A DNA stretch of 64,000 nucleotides from Ruminococcus sp. (GCA_017473555.1 JAFUKO010000068.1:28883-92882), one strand, 5' to 3'; shown: positions 1 to 8,969, counted from the first letter of the stretch. Numbers and translations: made by a program. Notes: generated from the letters alone by a model not told the origin.

Positions 1-47
1 AATAGGGCAGAGCTACGAACTTGTAAAAGGATAACTGGGAGAACAAT

Positions 48-608
48 ATGCTGATTGATATAACCTTGAAAATTACAAAATCAATGCTGTCCGAGTCTAC
101 TGTTAACGAAAACAAAGCTCTTATCGGTCACGTAGGGACTCACTTTGACGTGATGGACGAGGAGTTTCCGCTTAGCTACACAAAGCGTAAAGGTATAGTC
201 TTTGATGTATCAGGAGTAACACACAGAGATATTGGTGCAGATGACATTGATATTGAAAAAGTCAGTGCGGATATGTTTGTAGCTTTTTACAGCGGATTTA
301 TTGAGAGTGTAGGCTATGGTGAAAGCGGATATTTTACTGTTCATCCTCAGCTTAGCGATGAATTGATTGATGCTTTGGTAGAAAAGGGCATTTCTATAAT
401 CGGTCTTGATTTTGCCGGAATAAGACGTGGCAAAGAGCATATACCTAAAGACAGATACTGTGCGCAGCACGGAGTTTTTGTTGTCGAAAATCTGCGCAAT
501 CTAAAACGCCTGCTGAATTACAGCTCGTTTTATGTTTATACATACCCGATGAGTATTGGAGATATCACAGGTCTGCCATGCAGAGTAGTTGCTGAGGTTG
601 ATGACTAA
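48..608 (+). CDS. Cyclase family protein (kynurenine formamidase-like metal hydrolase)
   Basis: A 186-residue protein with the metal-binding signature of the cyclase/kynurenine formamidase family, HxGTHxD, at residues 28-34 (H28, H32, D34), followed by 'VFDVSG' and a C-terminal 'IGLDFAGIRRG' strand typical of the fold. Family members are metal-dependent hydrolases of N-formyl or cyclic amide substrates; the substrate cannot be read from the sequence and no tryptophan catabolism genes lie nearby. It is slightly shorter than the usual 200-220 residues. A GGGAGAA ribosome-binding site precedes the ATG. The hydrolase gene follows 60 bases downstream in the same direction and may be cotranscribed. 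Confidence 0.8.
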   Translation: MLIDITLKITKSMLSESTVNENKALIGHVGTHFDVMDEEFPLSYTKRKGIVFDVSGVTHRDIGADDIDIEKVSADMFVAFYSGFIESVGYGESGYFTVHPQLSDELIDALVEKGISIIGLDFAGIRRGKEHIPKDRYCAQHGVFVVENLRNLKRLLNYSSFYVYTYPMSIGDITGLPCRVVAEVDD

Positions 609-668
609 AGTATTGCGATATTGAGTATACTGTTGTTACTAAGTATGCTATTTATTGTGTAATTTCTG

Positions 669-1619
669 GTGATTTATTTGATTATTATTTCGTTTCTATT
701 ACTGATTGTAGCGGTTCTGGTCGCTGTATACTATGTTTATCGAGTTGCGTTTTATTCCCGCAAAAAGGGACAGGACGATGTTTATGCTGTGCCAGTAGGA
801 GAGCAATATGAACCCCACAAAAGTGAGATAGTTGAACTTATCGACAAGCTTTCTCAAATAGAGTACAAGGATGTTTATACAAACTCGTTTGATGGTTTGC
901 GCCTGCACGGCAGATATTATCACGTGCAAGACGGAGCACCGCTAAATATTGGATTTCATGGATATAGAGCGACTTCGTTACGTGATTTTTGTGTTGGTGC
1001 TAACGAGAGTCTGAAAAGAGGGCACAACATTTTACTTATAGACCAGCGAGGTCAGGGTAAAAGCGAGGGTAAGACAATTACTATGGGTGTAAAAGAGCAT
1101 CGTGATGTGCTCTCGTGGGTTGAGTTTGCCAATGCTCATTTCGGCGAGGATACTAAAATCATTCTTTATGGGGTGTCTATGGGTGCGGCGTCGGTTCTGA
1201 TGTCAACAGCTTTGCCACTGCCTGAAAATGTAACCGGTGTTATTGCTGATTGTCCGTACAATGCACCAAAGGATATTTTGCTGAATGTTTGTCAAAAGGA
1301 TATGGGGATAAATCCTAAAGTAGCATATCCGTTTATATGGCTTGCAGGAAGATTGTTTGGCAATTTTGACATAAACGCTGTCAGTTGCGAGAGTGCTGTC
1401 GCAAACTCAAAAATTCCGGTACTGATTCTGCATGGCGAGGATGACCGATATGTGCCATGCTATATGAGTGAAGAGATTGAAAGGGCTAACAAAAAGCTTG
1501 TCACACGTTACACTTTTCCAAATGCAGGACACGGAATCAGCTTTTTTTCAGACAAAGAGCGTTATCGCAAAATTACTGAAGCGTTTTTTGAAGAGTGTAC
1601 ACAGGATGATAAAAAATAG
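669..1619 (+). CDS. Membrane-anchored alpha/beta hydrolase
   Basis: A 316-residue serine hydrolase of the alpha/beta fold. The first 25 residues form one transmembrane segment, so the enzyme is probably membrane-tethered. The oxyanion region is 'GFHGYR' near residue 96, the nucleophile elbow is GVSMG with S170, the acid is D258 or D259 in 'HGEDDRYV', and the catalytic histidine is H288 in 'NAGHGIS'. It resembles the DUF-annotated alpha/beta hydrolases of Clostridia that act as esterases or peptidases; substrate unknown. The start is GTG at 669; no strong ribosome-binding site is visible, so a TTG at 678 is an alternative. A strong terminator follows at once. Confidence 0.85.
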   Translation: MIYLIIISFLLLIVAVLVAVYYVYRVAFYSRKKGQDDVYAVPVGEQYEPHKSEIVELIDKLSQIEYKDVYTNSFDGLRLHGRYYHVQDGAPLNIGFHGYRATSLRDFCVGANESLKRGHNILLIDQRGQGKSEGKTITMGVKEHRDVLSWVEFANAHFGEDTKIILYGVSMGAASVLMSTALPLPENVTGVIADCPYNAPKDILLNVCQKDMGINPKVAYPFIWLAGRLFGNFDINAVSCESAVANSKIPVLILHGEDDRYVPCYMSEEIERANKKLVTRYTFPNAGHGISFFSDKERYRKITEAFFEECTQDDKK

Positions 1620-1626
1620 TAATGTG

Positions 1627-1660
1627 AGAACAGCGAAGATAATTTTTCGCTGTTCTTTTT
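1627..1660 (+). terminator. Intrinsic terminator after the alpha/beta hydrolase
   Basis: Perfect 11-bp stem (1627-1637 with 1646-1656), an 8-base loop, then a run of Ts. It ends the cyclase-hydrolase unit. Confidence 0.85.
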
Positions 1661-1778
1661 GCAATATAAAGGTAAGTTTGTTTTGTAAGATTTGTACATA
1701 GCCTTGTAAAACTTGCACAAAGTGGAATAGCCATAATTATTCAATCGGTCAAACTTTTGTGGCGTTTAGTCATTTTTA

Positions 1779-1807
1779 TTGTATATTTTGTCCATTTGTA
1801 ATATAAT
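1779..1807 (+). promoter_or_regulatory. Candidate promoter of the EF-G-like gene
   Basis: TTGTAT (1779-1784) and TATAAT (1802-1807) are separated by 17 bases, about 85 bases before the start codon. The -35 is only a partial match to consensus. Confidence 0.6.
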
Positions 1808-1892
1808 TAAATGGTGTTCACGGGTTAAGTTGTGGAAAATGACCGAAAATGTCGTTTTTCTTAGACCCATAAGAAAGGAGTTGTTTTCAATT

Positions 1893-3968
1893 ATGAAACA
1901 ATATGACGCAAAACACATCTTGAATATTGCTATGGCTGGTCACTCAGGTGCTGGTAAAACTTCTGTCGCTGAGGCTATGCTGTATCTCTCCAAGGCTTCT
2001 GACAGACTTGGTAGAATCGCTGACGGTAACACAATGCTCGATTACGATGCTGAAGAAATAAAGAGAAAGGTATCAGTCCTCACAGCAGTTGCTCCTGTTG
2101 AGTGGAAGAATATGAAAATCAATCTCATTGACACTCCAGGTCTTTTTGACTTTGAGGGTGGTATCTGCGAGGGCTATCGTGCCGCTGAAACAGCTATGAT
2201 CGTTGTATCTGCTAAAGACGGCGTAAACGTTGGTACAGAAAAGGCTGTAAAGGCTGCTACAAAAGCAGGTCTTACAAAGCTGTTCTTCGTAAACGGCGTA
2301 TGCGACGAGGATGCTCGTTTCTATCGTGTACTTGAGGATTTAAAAGCTACTTTTGGTCCGGCTGTATGTCCTGTAATCGTTCCTCACATTGAAAACGGTC
2401 AGGCTAATACATATATCAACCTTTTTGAGTATAAGGCTTACACATATGATAAAGCAGGCAACGCTACTCCATCTGACATTTTACCTGAGATGGGTAACAG
2501 ACTTGAGGGCTTACGTGAAGCAATCAAGGAAGCTGTTGCTGAAACTTCTGAAGAGCTTATGGAGAAGTTTTTCGAGGGTGAAGAGTTCACTCCTGACGAG
2601 ATTATCTTAGGCGTTGCTCAGGGTGTTAAGGACGGTTCACTCTGTCCTGTATTCTGCGGTGATGCTCATTCTACATTTGGTATCGAGCAGTTTATGAACT
2701 CACTTTCATGGCTTGCTCCTACTGCTGCTGATAAGGGCGCTGAGGTTGGTGTTGACGTTAACGGCGATCCTATCGACATCACAGTTAACGAGGCAGGTGC
2801 TGCTGCAGCAATAGTATTTAAGACAGTAGCCGACCCATTCGTTGGTAAGCTCTCTTACTTCAAGGTAGTATCAGGTAAGATTTCAACAGAAACTCCACTT
2901 GTTAATATGCGTACTGGTAAGGAAGAGCGTATCACTAAGGTTCTTACAGTTAAGGGTAAGAAGCAGGAAGACGCAGCATATATCGGTGCAGGTGACATCG
3001 GTGCTATTCCAAAGCTTTCTTCTACTATCACAGGCGACACACTCTGTGCTCCAACTCGTAGAGTTATCTTAGAGGGCGTTTCATATCCTGCTCCATCTTT
3101 CTCAATGGCTATGTATCCAAAGAAGAAGGGCGAAGAGGATAAGGTTGCTCAGGGTCTCGTTAGACTTGCTGAAGAAGATCCAACTATTAAATTTGTAAAC
3201 AACTCTGAAACTAAAGAAATGGTAGTTTCAGGTATGGGCGAACAGCACCTTGATGTAGTTGTTTCAAAGCTCAAGAATAAATTTAACGTAGAAGTAGAGT
3301 TAAAACAGCCAAAGGTTGCTTATCGTGAGACTATCCGTTCAACAGCTGATGTTCAAGGTCGTCACAAGAAGCAGTCAGGTGGTTCAGGTCAGTTCGGTGA
3401 CGTATGGATTAAATTTGAGCCATGCGATTCTGACTCACTCGAGTTCGAGGTTCAGGTAGTCGGCGGTTCTGTTCCAAAGCAGTTCTACCCAGCAGTTGAA
3501 AAGGGTCTTCGTGATTCTATCAAGAAGGGTCCTCTCGCAGGTTATCCTGTAGTTGGCGTAAAGGCTATCCTCCATGATGGTTCATCCCACCCTGTTGACT
3601 CAAACGAAATGGCGTTCAAGATGGCAGCACAGATTGCTTTCAAGAATGGTATCCCACAGGCTAAACCTACACTCTTAGAGCCTATCGGTGCATTAAAGGC
3701 TAACGTTCCTGATGCTAACATGGGCGATATCATGGGCGAAGTTAATAAGCGCAGAGGTAGAGTCCTCGGTATGAACGTAGGCGAAGACGGAATGCAGATC
3801 GTTGAGGCTGAGGTTCCAATGGCTGAGATGGCTGACTTCTCAGTTTATATGCGTCAGGTAACACAGGGCAGAGGCTCATTCAGCTTTGAGTTTGAGCGTT
3901 ACGAAGATGCTCCTGCTCAGGTTTCCCAGAAAGTTATCGCTGAAGCTAAGGCTAACGCTGAGGAATAA
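1893..3968 (+). CDS. Elongation factor G-like GTPase paralogue (EF-G2 type) with degenerate G motifs
   Basis: A 691-residue protein with the full domain order of EF-G: GTPase domain, domain II, and the C-terminal III-IV-V arm ('GRHKKQSGGSGQFGDV' is the domain IV signature). The P-loop GHSGAGKT (16-23) is intact. The G3 motif reads DTPGLFDF (80-87), lacking the catalytic histidine of canonical EF-G (DTPGH). The G4 motif NKxD is replaced by NGVC at 134-137, so the lysine and the guanine-recognising aspartate are gone. I place the start at ATG 1893 because AAGAAAGGAG (1871-1880) sits 12 bases before it; an upstream in-frame extension has no such site. No canonical fusA neighbours (rpsL, rpsG, tuf) are present, so this is not the primary translocase. 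A TetM-like tetracycline protection role is not supported. Confidence 0.85.
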   Translation: MKQYDAKHILNIAMAGHSGAGKTSVAEAMLYLSKASDRLGRIADGNTMLDYDAEEIKRKVSVLTAVAPVEWKNMKINLIDTPGLFDFEGGICEGYRAAETAMIVVSAKDGVNVGTEKAVKAATKAGLTKLFFVNGVCDEDARFYRVLEDLKATFGPAVCPVIVPHIENGQANTYINLFEYKAYTYDKAGNATPSDILPEMGNRLEGLREAIKEAVAETSEELMEKFFEGEEFTPDEIILGVAQGVKDGSLCPVFCGDAHSTFGIEQFMNSLSWLAPTAADKGAEVGVDVNGDPIDITVNEAGAAAAIVFKTVADPFVGKLSYFKVVSGKISTETPLVNMRTGKEERITKVLTVKGKKQEDAAYIGAGDIGAIPKLSSTITGDTLCAPTRRVILEGVSYPAPSFSMAMYPKKKGEEDKVAQGLVRLAEEDPTIKFVNNSETKEMVVSGMGEQHLDVVVSKLKNKFNVEVELKQPKVAYRETIRSTADVQGRHKKQSGGSGQFGDVWIKFEPCDSDSLEFEVQVVGGSVPKQFYPAVEKGLRDSIKKGPLAGYPVVGVKAILHDGSSHPVDSNEMAFKMAAQIAFKNGIPQAKPTLLEPIGALKANVPDANMGDIMGEVNKRRGRVLGMNVGEDGMQIVEAEVPMAEMADFSVYMRQVTQGRGSFSFEFERYEDAPAQVSQKVIAEAKANAEE

Positions 3969-4115
3969 GCGTCCGAGCACCACAGCCTTCACATCGTAGG
4001 GTTCGGCGTTCACGACGAACCATATTTCAAAAGCATGTGGACTTTTGAGGAGTAGCGAAGGTAAACGAGGCGTGATATATAAGCGTCTGATCATCGAAAT
4101 ATATTATATAAAAAT

Positions 4116-4143
4116 AACCCCCTGATTTTCAGGGGGTTTTGTT
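4116..4143 (+). terminator. Intrinsic terminator of the EF-G-like gene
   Basis: CCCCCTGA (4118-4125) pairs with TCAGGGGG (4129-4136), flanked by A/T pairs and a T-rich tail. About 147 bases of unannotated DNA separate it from the stop codon; they contain a small dyad GTTCG..CGAAC near 4002-4021 but no gene. Confidence 0.85.
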
Positions 4144-4160
4144 ATGCGAAAATGATGGGT

Positions 4161-4194
4161 AAAAAAACCGCGTGTGTAATTTAACACACGCGGT
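4161..4194 (-). terminator. Intrinsic terminator of the pgk-tpiA-gpmI operon
   Basis: Ten-bp stem (4168-4177 with 4184-4193) with a run of seven As on the plus strand at 4161-4167, which is the U-tract on the minus strand. It lies just after the gpmI stop and faces the convergent EF-G terminator. Confidence 0.85.
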
Positions 4195-4215
4195 AATATT
4201 TTATGAAACTTATGA

Positions 4216-5730
4216 TTACTTAATGAGTGATTTACCTGTCATTTCAGCAGGCTGTGGAAGCTCCAAAATTTCGAGCATTGTTGGTGCGATATCAGCGAGG
4301 CAACCGCCATCTCGAAGTGTGCAGTCTTTACCAACAACAACGAAAGGAACAGGATTAGTTGTATGAGCTGTAAATGGTGAGCCGTCTACGTCATACATTC
4401 TGTCAGCGTTGCCGTGGTCAGCAGTGATGAGTGAAATACCGCCCATCTCAGCTACTGCATCTGTAACAGCCTTAACGCCCTTGTCAACAGCCTCAACAGC
4501 AGCCTTCGCAGCGTCAAATACACCTGTGTGACCTACCATATCGCAGTTAGCAAAGTTAAGGATGATAACATCGTACTTGCCAGTCTTGATAGCTTCAACA
4601 CACTTGTCTGTTACTTCGTAAGCACTCATATGAGGCTGGAGGTCGTATGTTGCAACCTTTGGAGAAGCCACAAGAATTCTGTCCTCGCCATCGTACTGCT
4701 TTTCAACACCGCCGTTGAAGAAGAATGTTACGTGAGCGTACTTCTCTGTTTCAGCGATTCTAAGCTGAGTTTTGTTCATTTTTGAGAGATACTCGCCTAA
4801 TGTGTTTGTTAAACTCTGTGGCTTGAAGGCTACCTCTACGTTTGGCATAGTAGCATCGTACTGAGTCATACAAACATAAGTGAGTGGCATCATACCGTTT
4901 CTTCTCTCAAAACCTGTGAATTCAGGATCTACGAAAGTACGGGTGATTTCTCTCGCTCTGTCAGGGCGGAAGTTGAAGAATACAACTGAGTCGTTAGCAG
5001 AAATTCTCTTTGTGCCCTCGATAACAGTAGGGATAACGAACTCATCAGTAACATCGTTTTCGTATGATTTAGCAACAGCGTCAACAGGACAAGTAGCCAT
5101 TTCACCCTCGCCGTAAACCATAGCAGCGTAAGCTTTTTCAACACGCTCCCAACGGTTATCTCTGTCCATAGCGTAGTATCTGCCTGTAACTGTAGCAATC
5201 TTACCAACGCCGATTTCGTTCATCTTATCAACGCACTCTTTAACAAAGTCTTTACCGCTTGATGGTGGAACATCACGGCCGTCTAAGAAAGCGTGTACGA
5301 ATACATCAGTTAAGCCCTTTTTCTTAGCCATCTCAAGGATGCCGTAAAGGTGAGTGTTGTGTGAATGTACACCACCGCTTGATAAAAGACCGAAAAGGTG
5401 AAGTGATGTGCCGTTATTTAAAGCGTTATCCATAGCAAGGTTTAATGCCTCGTTATTAAAGAAATCGCCGTCATTGATTGATTTTGTGATTCTTGTTAAC
5501 TCCTGATAAACGATGCGGCCCGCACCCATATTTGTGTGGCCAACTTCACTGTTACCCATCTGACCGTCAGGAAGACCAACGTCCATACCTGATGCACCAA
5601 TCTGTGTGATAGGGTTTTCTGCAAAGATTTTATCAAGAGCAGGAGTTTCAGCTGCAGCAATAGCGTTACCATCAACAGGAGCTATGCCGAAGCCGTCCAT
5701 AATAATTAAAGCAAGTGGTTTTTTAGCCAT
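4216..5730 (-). CDS. gpmI: 2,3-bisphosphoglycerate-independent phosphoglycerate mutase
   Basis: A 504-residue enzyme that interconverts 3- and 2-phosphoglycerate in glycolysis, using two divalent metals (usually Mn). It belongs to the alkaline phosphatase superfamily. The N-terminal 'IIMDGFGI' carries the first metal-binding Asp, 'MGNSEVGH' carries the phosphorylated serine, 'DGRDVPP' binds substrate, and 'TADHGNAD' with a late His ('FTAHTTNPVP') completes the metal sites. Length is normal for the family (about 510). It is the last gene of a pgk-tpiA-gpmI unit, 23 bases after tpiA, and ends at a strong terminator. The gap and eno genes usually found in larger glycolytic operons are absent here. 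Confidence 0.97.
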   Translation of the reverse strand: MAKKPLALIIMDGFGIAPVDGNAIAAAETPALDKIFAENPITQIGASGMDVGLPDGQMGNSEVGHTNMGAGRIVYQELTRITKSINDGDFFNNEALNLAMDNALNNGTSLHLFGLLSSGGVHSHNTHLYGILEMAKKKGLTDVFVHAFLDGRDVPPSSGKDFVKECVDKMNEIGVGKIATVTGRYYAMDRDNRWERVEKAYAAMVYGEGEMATCPVDAVAKSYENDVTDEFVIPTVIEGTKRISANDSVVFFNFRPDRAREITRTFVDPEFTGFERRNGMMPLTYVCMTQYDATMPNVEVAFKPQSLTNTLGEYLSKMNKTQLRIAETEKYAHVTFFFNGGVEKQYDGEDRILVASPKVATYDLQPHMSAYEVTDKCVEAIKTGKYDVIILNFANCDMVGHTGVFDAAKAAVEAVDKGVKAVTDAVAEMGGISLITADHGNADRMYDVDGSPFTAHTTNPVPFVVVGKDCTLRDGGCLADIAPTMLEILELPQPAEMTGKSLIK

Positions 5731-5753
5731 TTTAAAAATCCTCTCGATGAAAA

Positions 5754-6521
5754 TTAGTTGCTTGCAGCCTTAACGATAGCAGCAAATTTTTCAGCAACAA
5801 GTGAAGCACCGCCGATGAGACCGCCGTCAACGTTCTCTTTAGAGAGAAGCTCAGCTGCATTAGCATCGTTCATAGAACCGCCGTACTGAATTGTAACAGC
5901 CTGTGCACAGTCGTCGCAATAAAGACCAGCAAGAACATTACGGATGATAGCACAAACCTCTTCAGCCTGATCTGCTGTAGCTGTAAGACCTGTACCGATA
6001 GCCCATACTGGCTCGTAAGCGATAACGATTCTCTTAAGCTCGTCAGCAGAAACACCCTGTAAAGCAACCTTTGTCTGGAGTGATACTGTCTCAGCTGTGA
6101 TGCCCTGCTCACGCTCAGAAAGAAGCTCGCCAACACAGAGGATAACTGTTAAGCCTGCATCAAGAGCAGCTCTTACTCTCTTGTTAACTGTTACGTCTGT
6201 TTCACCGAAGTACTGTCTACGCTCTGAGTGACCGATGATAACGTACTCAATGCCCATAGCCTTGAGCATATCAGCAGAAATTTCGCCAGTGAAAGCACCG
6301 CTCTTTTCCCAGTGGCAGTTTTCAGCACCGATTTTAACGTTTGTGCCTTCTGTAGCTTCTAATGCTACCTGTAAATCAACGAAAGGTACACAAGCGATAA
6401 CGTCGCAGTCAGCGTCCTTTACGAGTGGTGTAATCTGTGTTAAAAGCTCTTTAGCTTCAGCTGGAGTTTTGTTCATTTTCCAGTTGCCGGCAATGATAGA
6501 CTTACGAACGAGTTTATTCAT
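5754..6521 (-). CDS. tpiA: Triosephosphate isomerase
   Basis: A 255-residue (beta/alpha)8-barrel enzyme that interconverts dihydroxyacetone phosphate and glyceraldehyde 3-phosphate in the cytoplasm. Recognisable are the N-terminal 'GNWKMNKT' with the catalytic Lys, the His of 'IIGHSERRQYF', the catalytic Glu in 'AYEPVWAIGTG', and the phosphate-binding 'YGGSMN' and 'GGLIGGASL' loops. A GAGGT ribosome-binding site precedes the ATG. It lies between pgk (78 bases upstream) and gpmI. Confidence 0.97.
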   Translation of the reverse strand: MNKLVRKSIIAGNWKMNKTPAEAKELLTQITPLVKDADCDVIACVPFVDLQVALEATEGTNVKIGAENCHWEKSGAFTGEISADMLKAMGIEYVIIGHSERRQYFGETDVTVNKRVRAALDAGLTVILCVGELLSEREQGITAETVSLQTKVALQGVSADELKRIVIAYEPVWAIGTGLTATADQAEEVCAIIRNVLAGLYCDDCAQAVTIQYGGSMNDANAAELLSKENVDGGLIGGASLVAEKFAAIVKAASN

Positions 6522-6562
6522 AGTAATTACCTCTTTATGTTAAATTTAGTTTTATCAAATTG

Positions 6563-6586
6563 AAGGGCGGAACTATGTCCGCCCTA
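6563..6586 (-). promoter_or_regulatory. Intercistronic hairpin between pgk and tpiA
   Basis: AGGGCGGA (6564-6571) pairs with TCCGCCCT (6578-6585). It is not followed by a U-run on the minus strand, so it is more likely an RNA-processing or stability element, or a partial attenuator, than a full terminator. Confidence 0.5.
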
Positions 6587-6599
6587 TCTTAAAGTCAGA

Positions 6600-7808
6600 T
6601 TATTTGTCGCCGATAGCTGCGATACCAGGAAGAACCTTGCCCTCGAGATATTCGAGTGATGCGCCGCCACCTGTAGAGATGTGGCTCATCTTGTCAGCAA
6701 AGCCGAGGTTGATAACAGCAGCAGCAGAGTCACCGCCACCGATGATGGTTGTAGCGTCTGTTTCAGCTAAAGCCTTAGCAACAGCGATTGTACCGTTAGC
6801 AAAGCACTTGTTCTCAGAAACGCCCATAGGACCGTTCCATACAACTGTCTTAGCGTTCTTAACAGCGTTAGCATAAAGCTCAGCAGTCTTAGGACCGATA
6901 TCAAGACCCTCAAGGTTAGCAGGGATTGCTTCTGCAGAGTGAACTTCTGTATCAACAGGAGCATCGATTGGGTCTGGGAAATCCTTTGCACAAACACAGT
7001 CAACAGGGAGTAAGAGCTCTTTACCGAGTTCCTTAGCCTTGTTGATCATCTCAAGACAGTAGTCAAGCTTTGTATCATCAACAAGTGACTTACCAACTTC
7101 CTTGCCTAAAGCTTTAGCGAATGTGTAAGACATACCGCCACCGATGATGAGTGTGTCGCACTTGTCAAGTAAGTTAGAGATAACGTTTAACTTGTCAGCA
7201 ACCTTAGCACCGCCTAAGATAGCAACGAAAGGACGAACAGGGTTCTCAACAGCGTTGCCGAGGTAGTCGATTTCTTTCTGCATAAGGTAACCTACAGCAG
7301 TTTCCTTGATGTGCTCTGTTACACCAACAGTTGAGCAGTGTGCTCTATGTGAAGAACCAAAAGCGTCCATAACGAAGCAGTCAGCTAATGAAGCAAGCTC
7401 ACTCTTGAATGGCTCAAGGTTCTTTGTCTCTTCTTTTCTGAAACGTGTGTTCTGAAGGAGAACTACGTCGCCGTCTTTCATTTGAGCAACAGCTTTCTTA
7501 GCGTTCTCGCCAACAACTTCGTCATCGTTAGCAAAAACAACCTCTTTGCCTAAAAGCTCAGAGAGTCTTACAGCAACAGGAGCTAAAGAGAATTTCTCTT
7601 CTGGGCCGTTCTTTGGCTTGCCAAGGTGTGAGCAAAGGATAAGCTTGCCGCCGTCTGCTAAAATCTTCTTGATTGTATCAAGAGCAGCAGTAATTCTGTT
7701 GTCGTTAGTGATAACGCCGTCCTTTAAAGGAACGTTGAAGTCACAACGGCAGAGAACTCTCTTACCGCTGAAGTTGATGTCGTCAACTGTGTACTTGTTG
7801 AGTTTCAT
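6600..7808 (-). CDS. pgk: Phosphoglycerate kinase
   Basis: A 402-residue enzyme making ATP and 3-phosphoglycerate from 1,3-bisphosphoglycerate. The two-lobed fold is recognisable: the N-lobe '[11 protein letters not shown]' substrate motif and 'HLGKPK', and the C-lobe nucleotide site 'GAKVADKL', 'GGGMSYTF', 'NGPMGV' and 'GGGDSAAAV'. Length is standard. It is the first gene of the glycolytic unit; a minus-strand promoter lies 60-90 bases upstream. Confidence 0.97.
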   Translation of the reverse strand: MKLNKYTVDDINFSGKRVLCRCDFNVPLKDGVITNDNRITAALDTIKKILADGGKLILCSHLGKPKNGPEEKFSLAPVAVRLSELLGKEVVFANDDEVVGENAKKAVAQMKDGDVVLLQNTRFRKEETKNLEPFKSELASLADCFVMDAFGSSHRAHCSTVGVTEHIKETAVGYLMQKEIDYLGNAVENPVRPFVAILGGAKVADKLNVISNLLDKCDTLIIGGGMSYTFAKALGKEVGKSLVDDTKLDYCLEMINKAKELGKELLLPVDCVCAKDFPDPIDAPVDTEVHSAEAIPANLEGLDIGPKTAELYANAVKNAKTVVWNGPMGVSENKCFANGTIAVAKALAETDATTIIGGGDSAAAVINLGFADKMSHISTGGGASLEYLEGKVLPGIAAIGDK

Positions 7809-7867
7809 AAGTAATCATCCTTTCAGATATTGAATATTGAAAAAATATTCCAAATTTGTACATGTTA

Positions 7868-7897
7868 ATTATATAACAATATATAGCGTGTTTTCAA
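7868..7897 (-). promoter_or_regulatory. Candidate promoter of pgk-tpiA-gpmI
   Basis: On the minus strand TTGAAA (7892-7897) is followed after 18 bases by TATAAT (7868-7873), about 60 bases before the pgk start. Confidence 0.65.
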
Positions 7898-7987
7898 TAG
7901 TCAAAAACACTAATATTTTGCCCATATTTTCATACAATTATATCACAAAAAATACTCTTAAAAATCAGGGGTTAAAATTAACACCTT

Positions 7988-8012
7988 GTAGGGGCGACTA
8001 TTGGTCGTCCAC
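7988..8012. repeat. Small palindromic (REP-like) element
   Basis: An imperfect palindrome, GGGCGAC followed by GTCGTCC after a 5-base loop, embedded in 'GTAGGGGCGAC'. Elements of this look are scattered in intergenic DNA of many gut Clostridia. Only this copy is visible here, so repeat status is inferred. It is just downstream of trmL. Confidence 0.4.
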
Positions 8013-8029
8013 CGTGCTTACACAAACAA

Positions 8030-8527
8030 TCACCACTTGTGATTATGAAGCTGTCCGACCTCTAATAATGACGGGTAATCCCACTGTCTTAACGCTTCGT
8101 AGGTAGCGATAGCAACAGCGTTTGAGAGATTAAGCGAGCGAGCTTCGTCAATCATAGGAATTCTCACGCAACTGTCACGGTTTTCAAGGAGCAGTTCTTC
8201 AGGAAGTCCCTTGGTTTCTTTACCGAAAACGAGATATGCACCGTCAGGATATTTTACGTCACTGTGACGATGCAGAGCTTTTGTTGTAAAAAAGTAAAAC
8301 TGCTTGCCTTTGTTTTTTTCAAAAAATTCTGCCTGGTTCTCATAGTATGTGATGTCTAAATACTGCCAGTAATCAAGACCGGCACGTTTAAAATGCTTGT
8401 CGTTTATCTCAAAGCCAAATGGTTTGACTAAATGCAGTCGTGCGCCGGTTGCAGCACAAGTACGGGAAATGTTTCCTGTATTCTGCGGAATTTCAGGCTC
8501 GATGAGTACAATATTTAATTCTGCCAA
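8030..8527 (-). CDS. trmL: tRNA (cytidine/uridine-34 2'-O)-methyltransferase
   Basis: A 165-residue SPOUT methyltransferase of the TrmL/YibK/CspR type, which 2'-O-methylates the wobble base of tRNA-Leu using SAM. The motifs are 'EPEIPQNTGNISRTCAATG' at the N terminus, 'FGKETKGLP' and 'IPMIDEARSLNLSNAVAI', which build the trefoil knot. The length is that of the minimal single-domain family. It is monocistronic and divergent from the small gene at 8601. Confidence 0.93.
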   Translation of the reverse strand: MAELNIVLIEPEIPQNTGNISRTCAATGARLHLVKPFGFEINDKHFKRAGLDYWQYLDITYYENQAEFFEKNKGKQFYFFTTKALHRHSDVKYPDGAYLVFGKETKGLPEELLLENRDSCVRIPMIDEARSLNLSNAVAIATYEALRQWDYPSLLEVGQLHNHKW

Positions 8528-8600
8528 AAGTTATCACCTCTAACCTATTTTAAAATGGAGATAGTATTATTGCAAGTCTTTTTTAAAAGGAGGTAAAATT

Positions 8601-8786
8601 GTGGCAAAAGGAAATGCTATGGGAATCGCAAAAGGCGTGGCTGTCGGTATGGCGACAGGCATGCTCGCAGGATATGTCGGCAAGGTGATGATGGACACAG
8701 GTAAGCACGGTCTCAAAAAGAAAGCCAACAAGGCACTGGACACAATGGAAAACATTGCATCTACCGCTAAATATATATTCAGATGA
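8601..8786 (+). CDS. Small glycine-rich protein of unknown function
   Basis: A 61-residue protein with a GTG start, chosen because AAAGGAGGT (8586-8594) lies 6 bases before it. Residues 5-32 are rich in Gly, Ala, Met and Val with glycines every three to four residues ('GIAKGVAVGMATGMLAGYVG'), like a glycine-zipper membrane helix, and are followed by a basic amphipathic tail. It resembles YtxH-type or glycine-zipper mini-proteins, but I do not recognise the family. A terminator follows, supporting an independent transcript. Confidence 0.7.
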   Translation: MAKGNAMGIAKGVAVGMATGMLAGYVGKVMMDTGKHGLKKKANKALDTMENIASTAKYIFR

Positions 8787-8830
8787 TTTTAAGGGCACGG
8801 TTTATTTCCGTGCATTAAGACAATAAAACA

Positions 8831-8864
8831 AAACAGCACCGCTGATTACTAAGCGGTGCTGTTT
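8831..8864. terminator. Hairpin terminator after the glycine-rich mini-gene
   Basis: Thirteen-bp perfect stem (8831-8843 with 8852-8864) with a short T-run. A second weaker hairpin, GCACGG/CCGTGC, lies at 8795-8813. Confidence 0.65.
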
Positions 8865-8896
8865 GCGTATATTCACAAAAATAAAGGTCGTTATTA

Positions 8897-8925
8897 TTGA
8901 CAACCTGTAGGATAGGGGGTATAAT
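8897..8925 (+). promoter_or_regulatory. Consensus promoter of the LRR-dockerin gene
   Basis: Perfect TTGACA (8897-8902) and TATAAT (8920-8925) spaced by 17 bases, 45 bases before the start codon. A strong sigma-A type promoter is expected. Confidence 0.85.
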
Positions 8926-8969
8926 ATAGGTGACTACTAGTTGTACACAAATAAAAAGGAGTAGTAATT

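Noticed and set aside
1893-3968. TetM-type tetracycline resistance
   Set aside because: The domain IV tip and the degenerate G motifs fit an EF-G2 paralogue, and no resistance-element context is present.
3969-4115. Possible small RNA between the EF-G-like gene and its terminator
   Set aside because: There is a short dyad and higher G+C, but no promoter or conserved structure that I can support.
8583-8798. Minus-strand frame opposite the glycine-rich mini-gene
   Set aside because: The plus-strand frame has a near-perfect ribosome-binding site; the minus frame has none and contains low-complexity His/Cys sequence.
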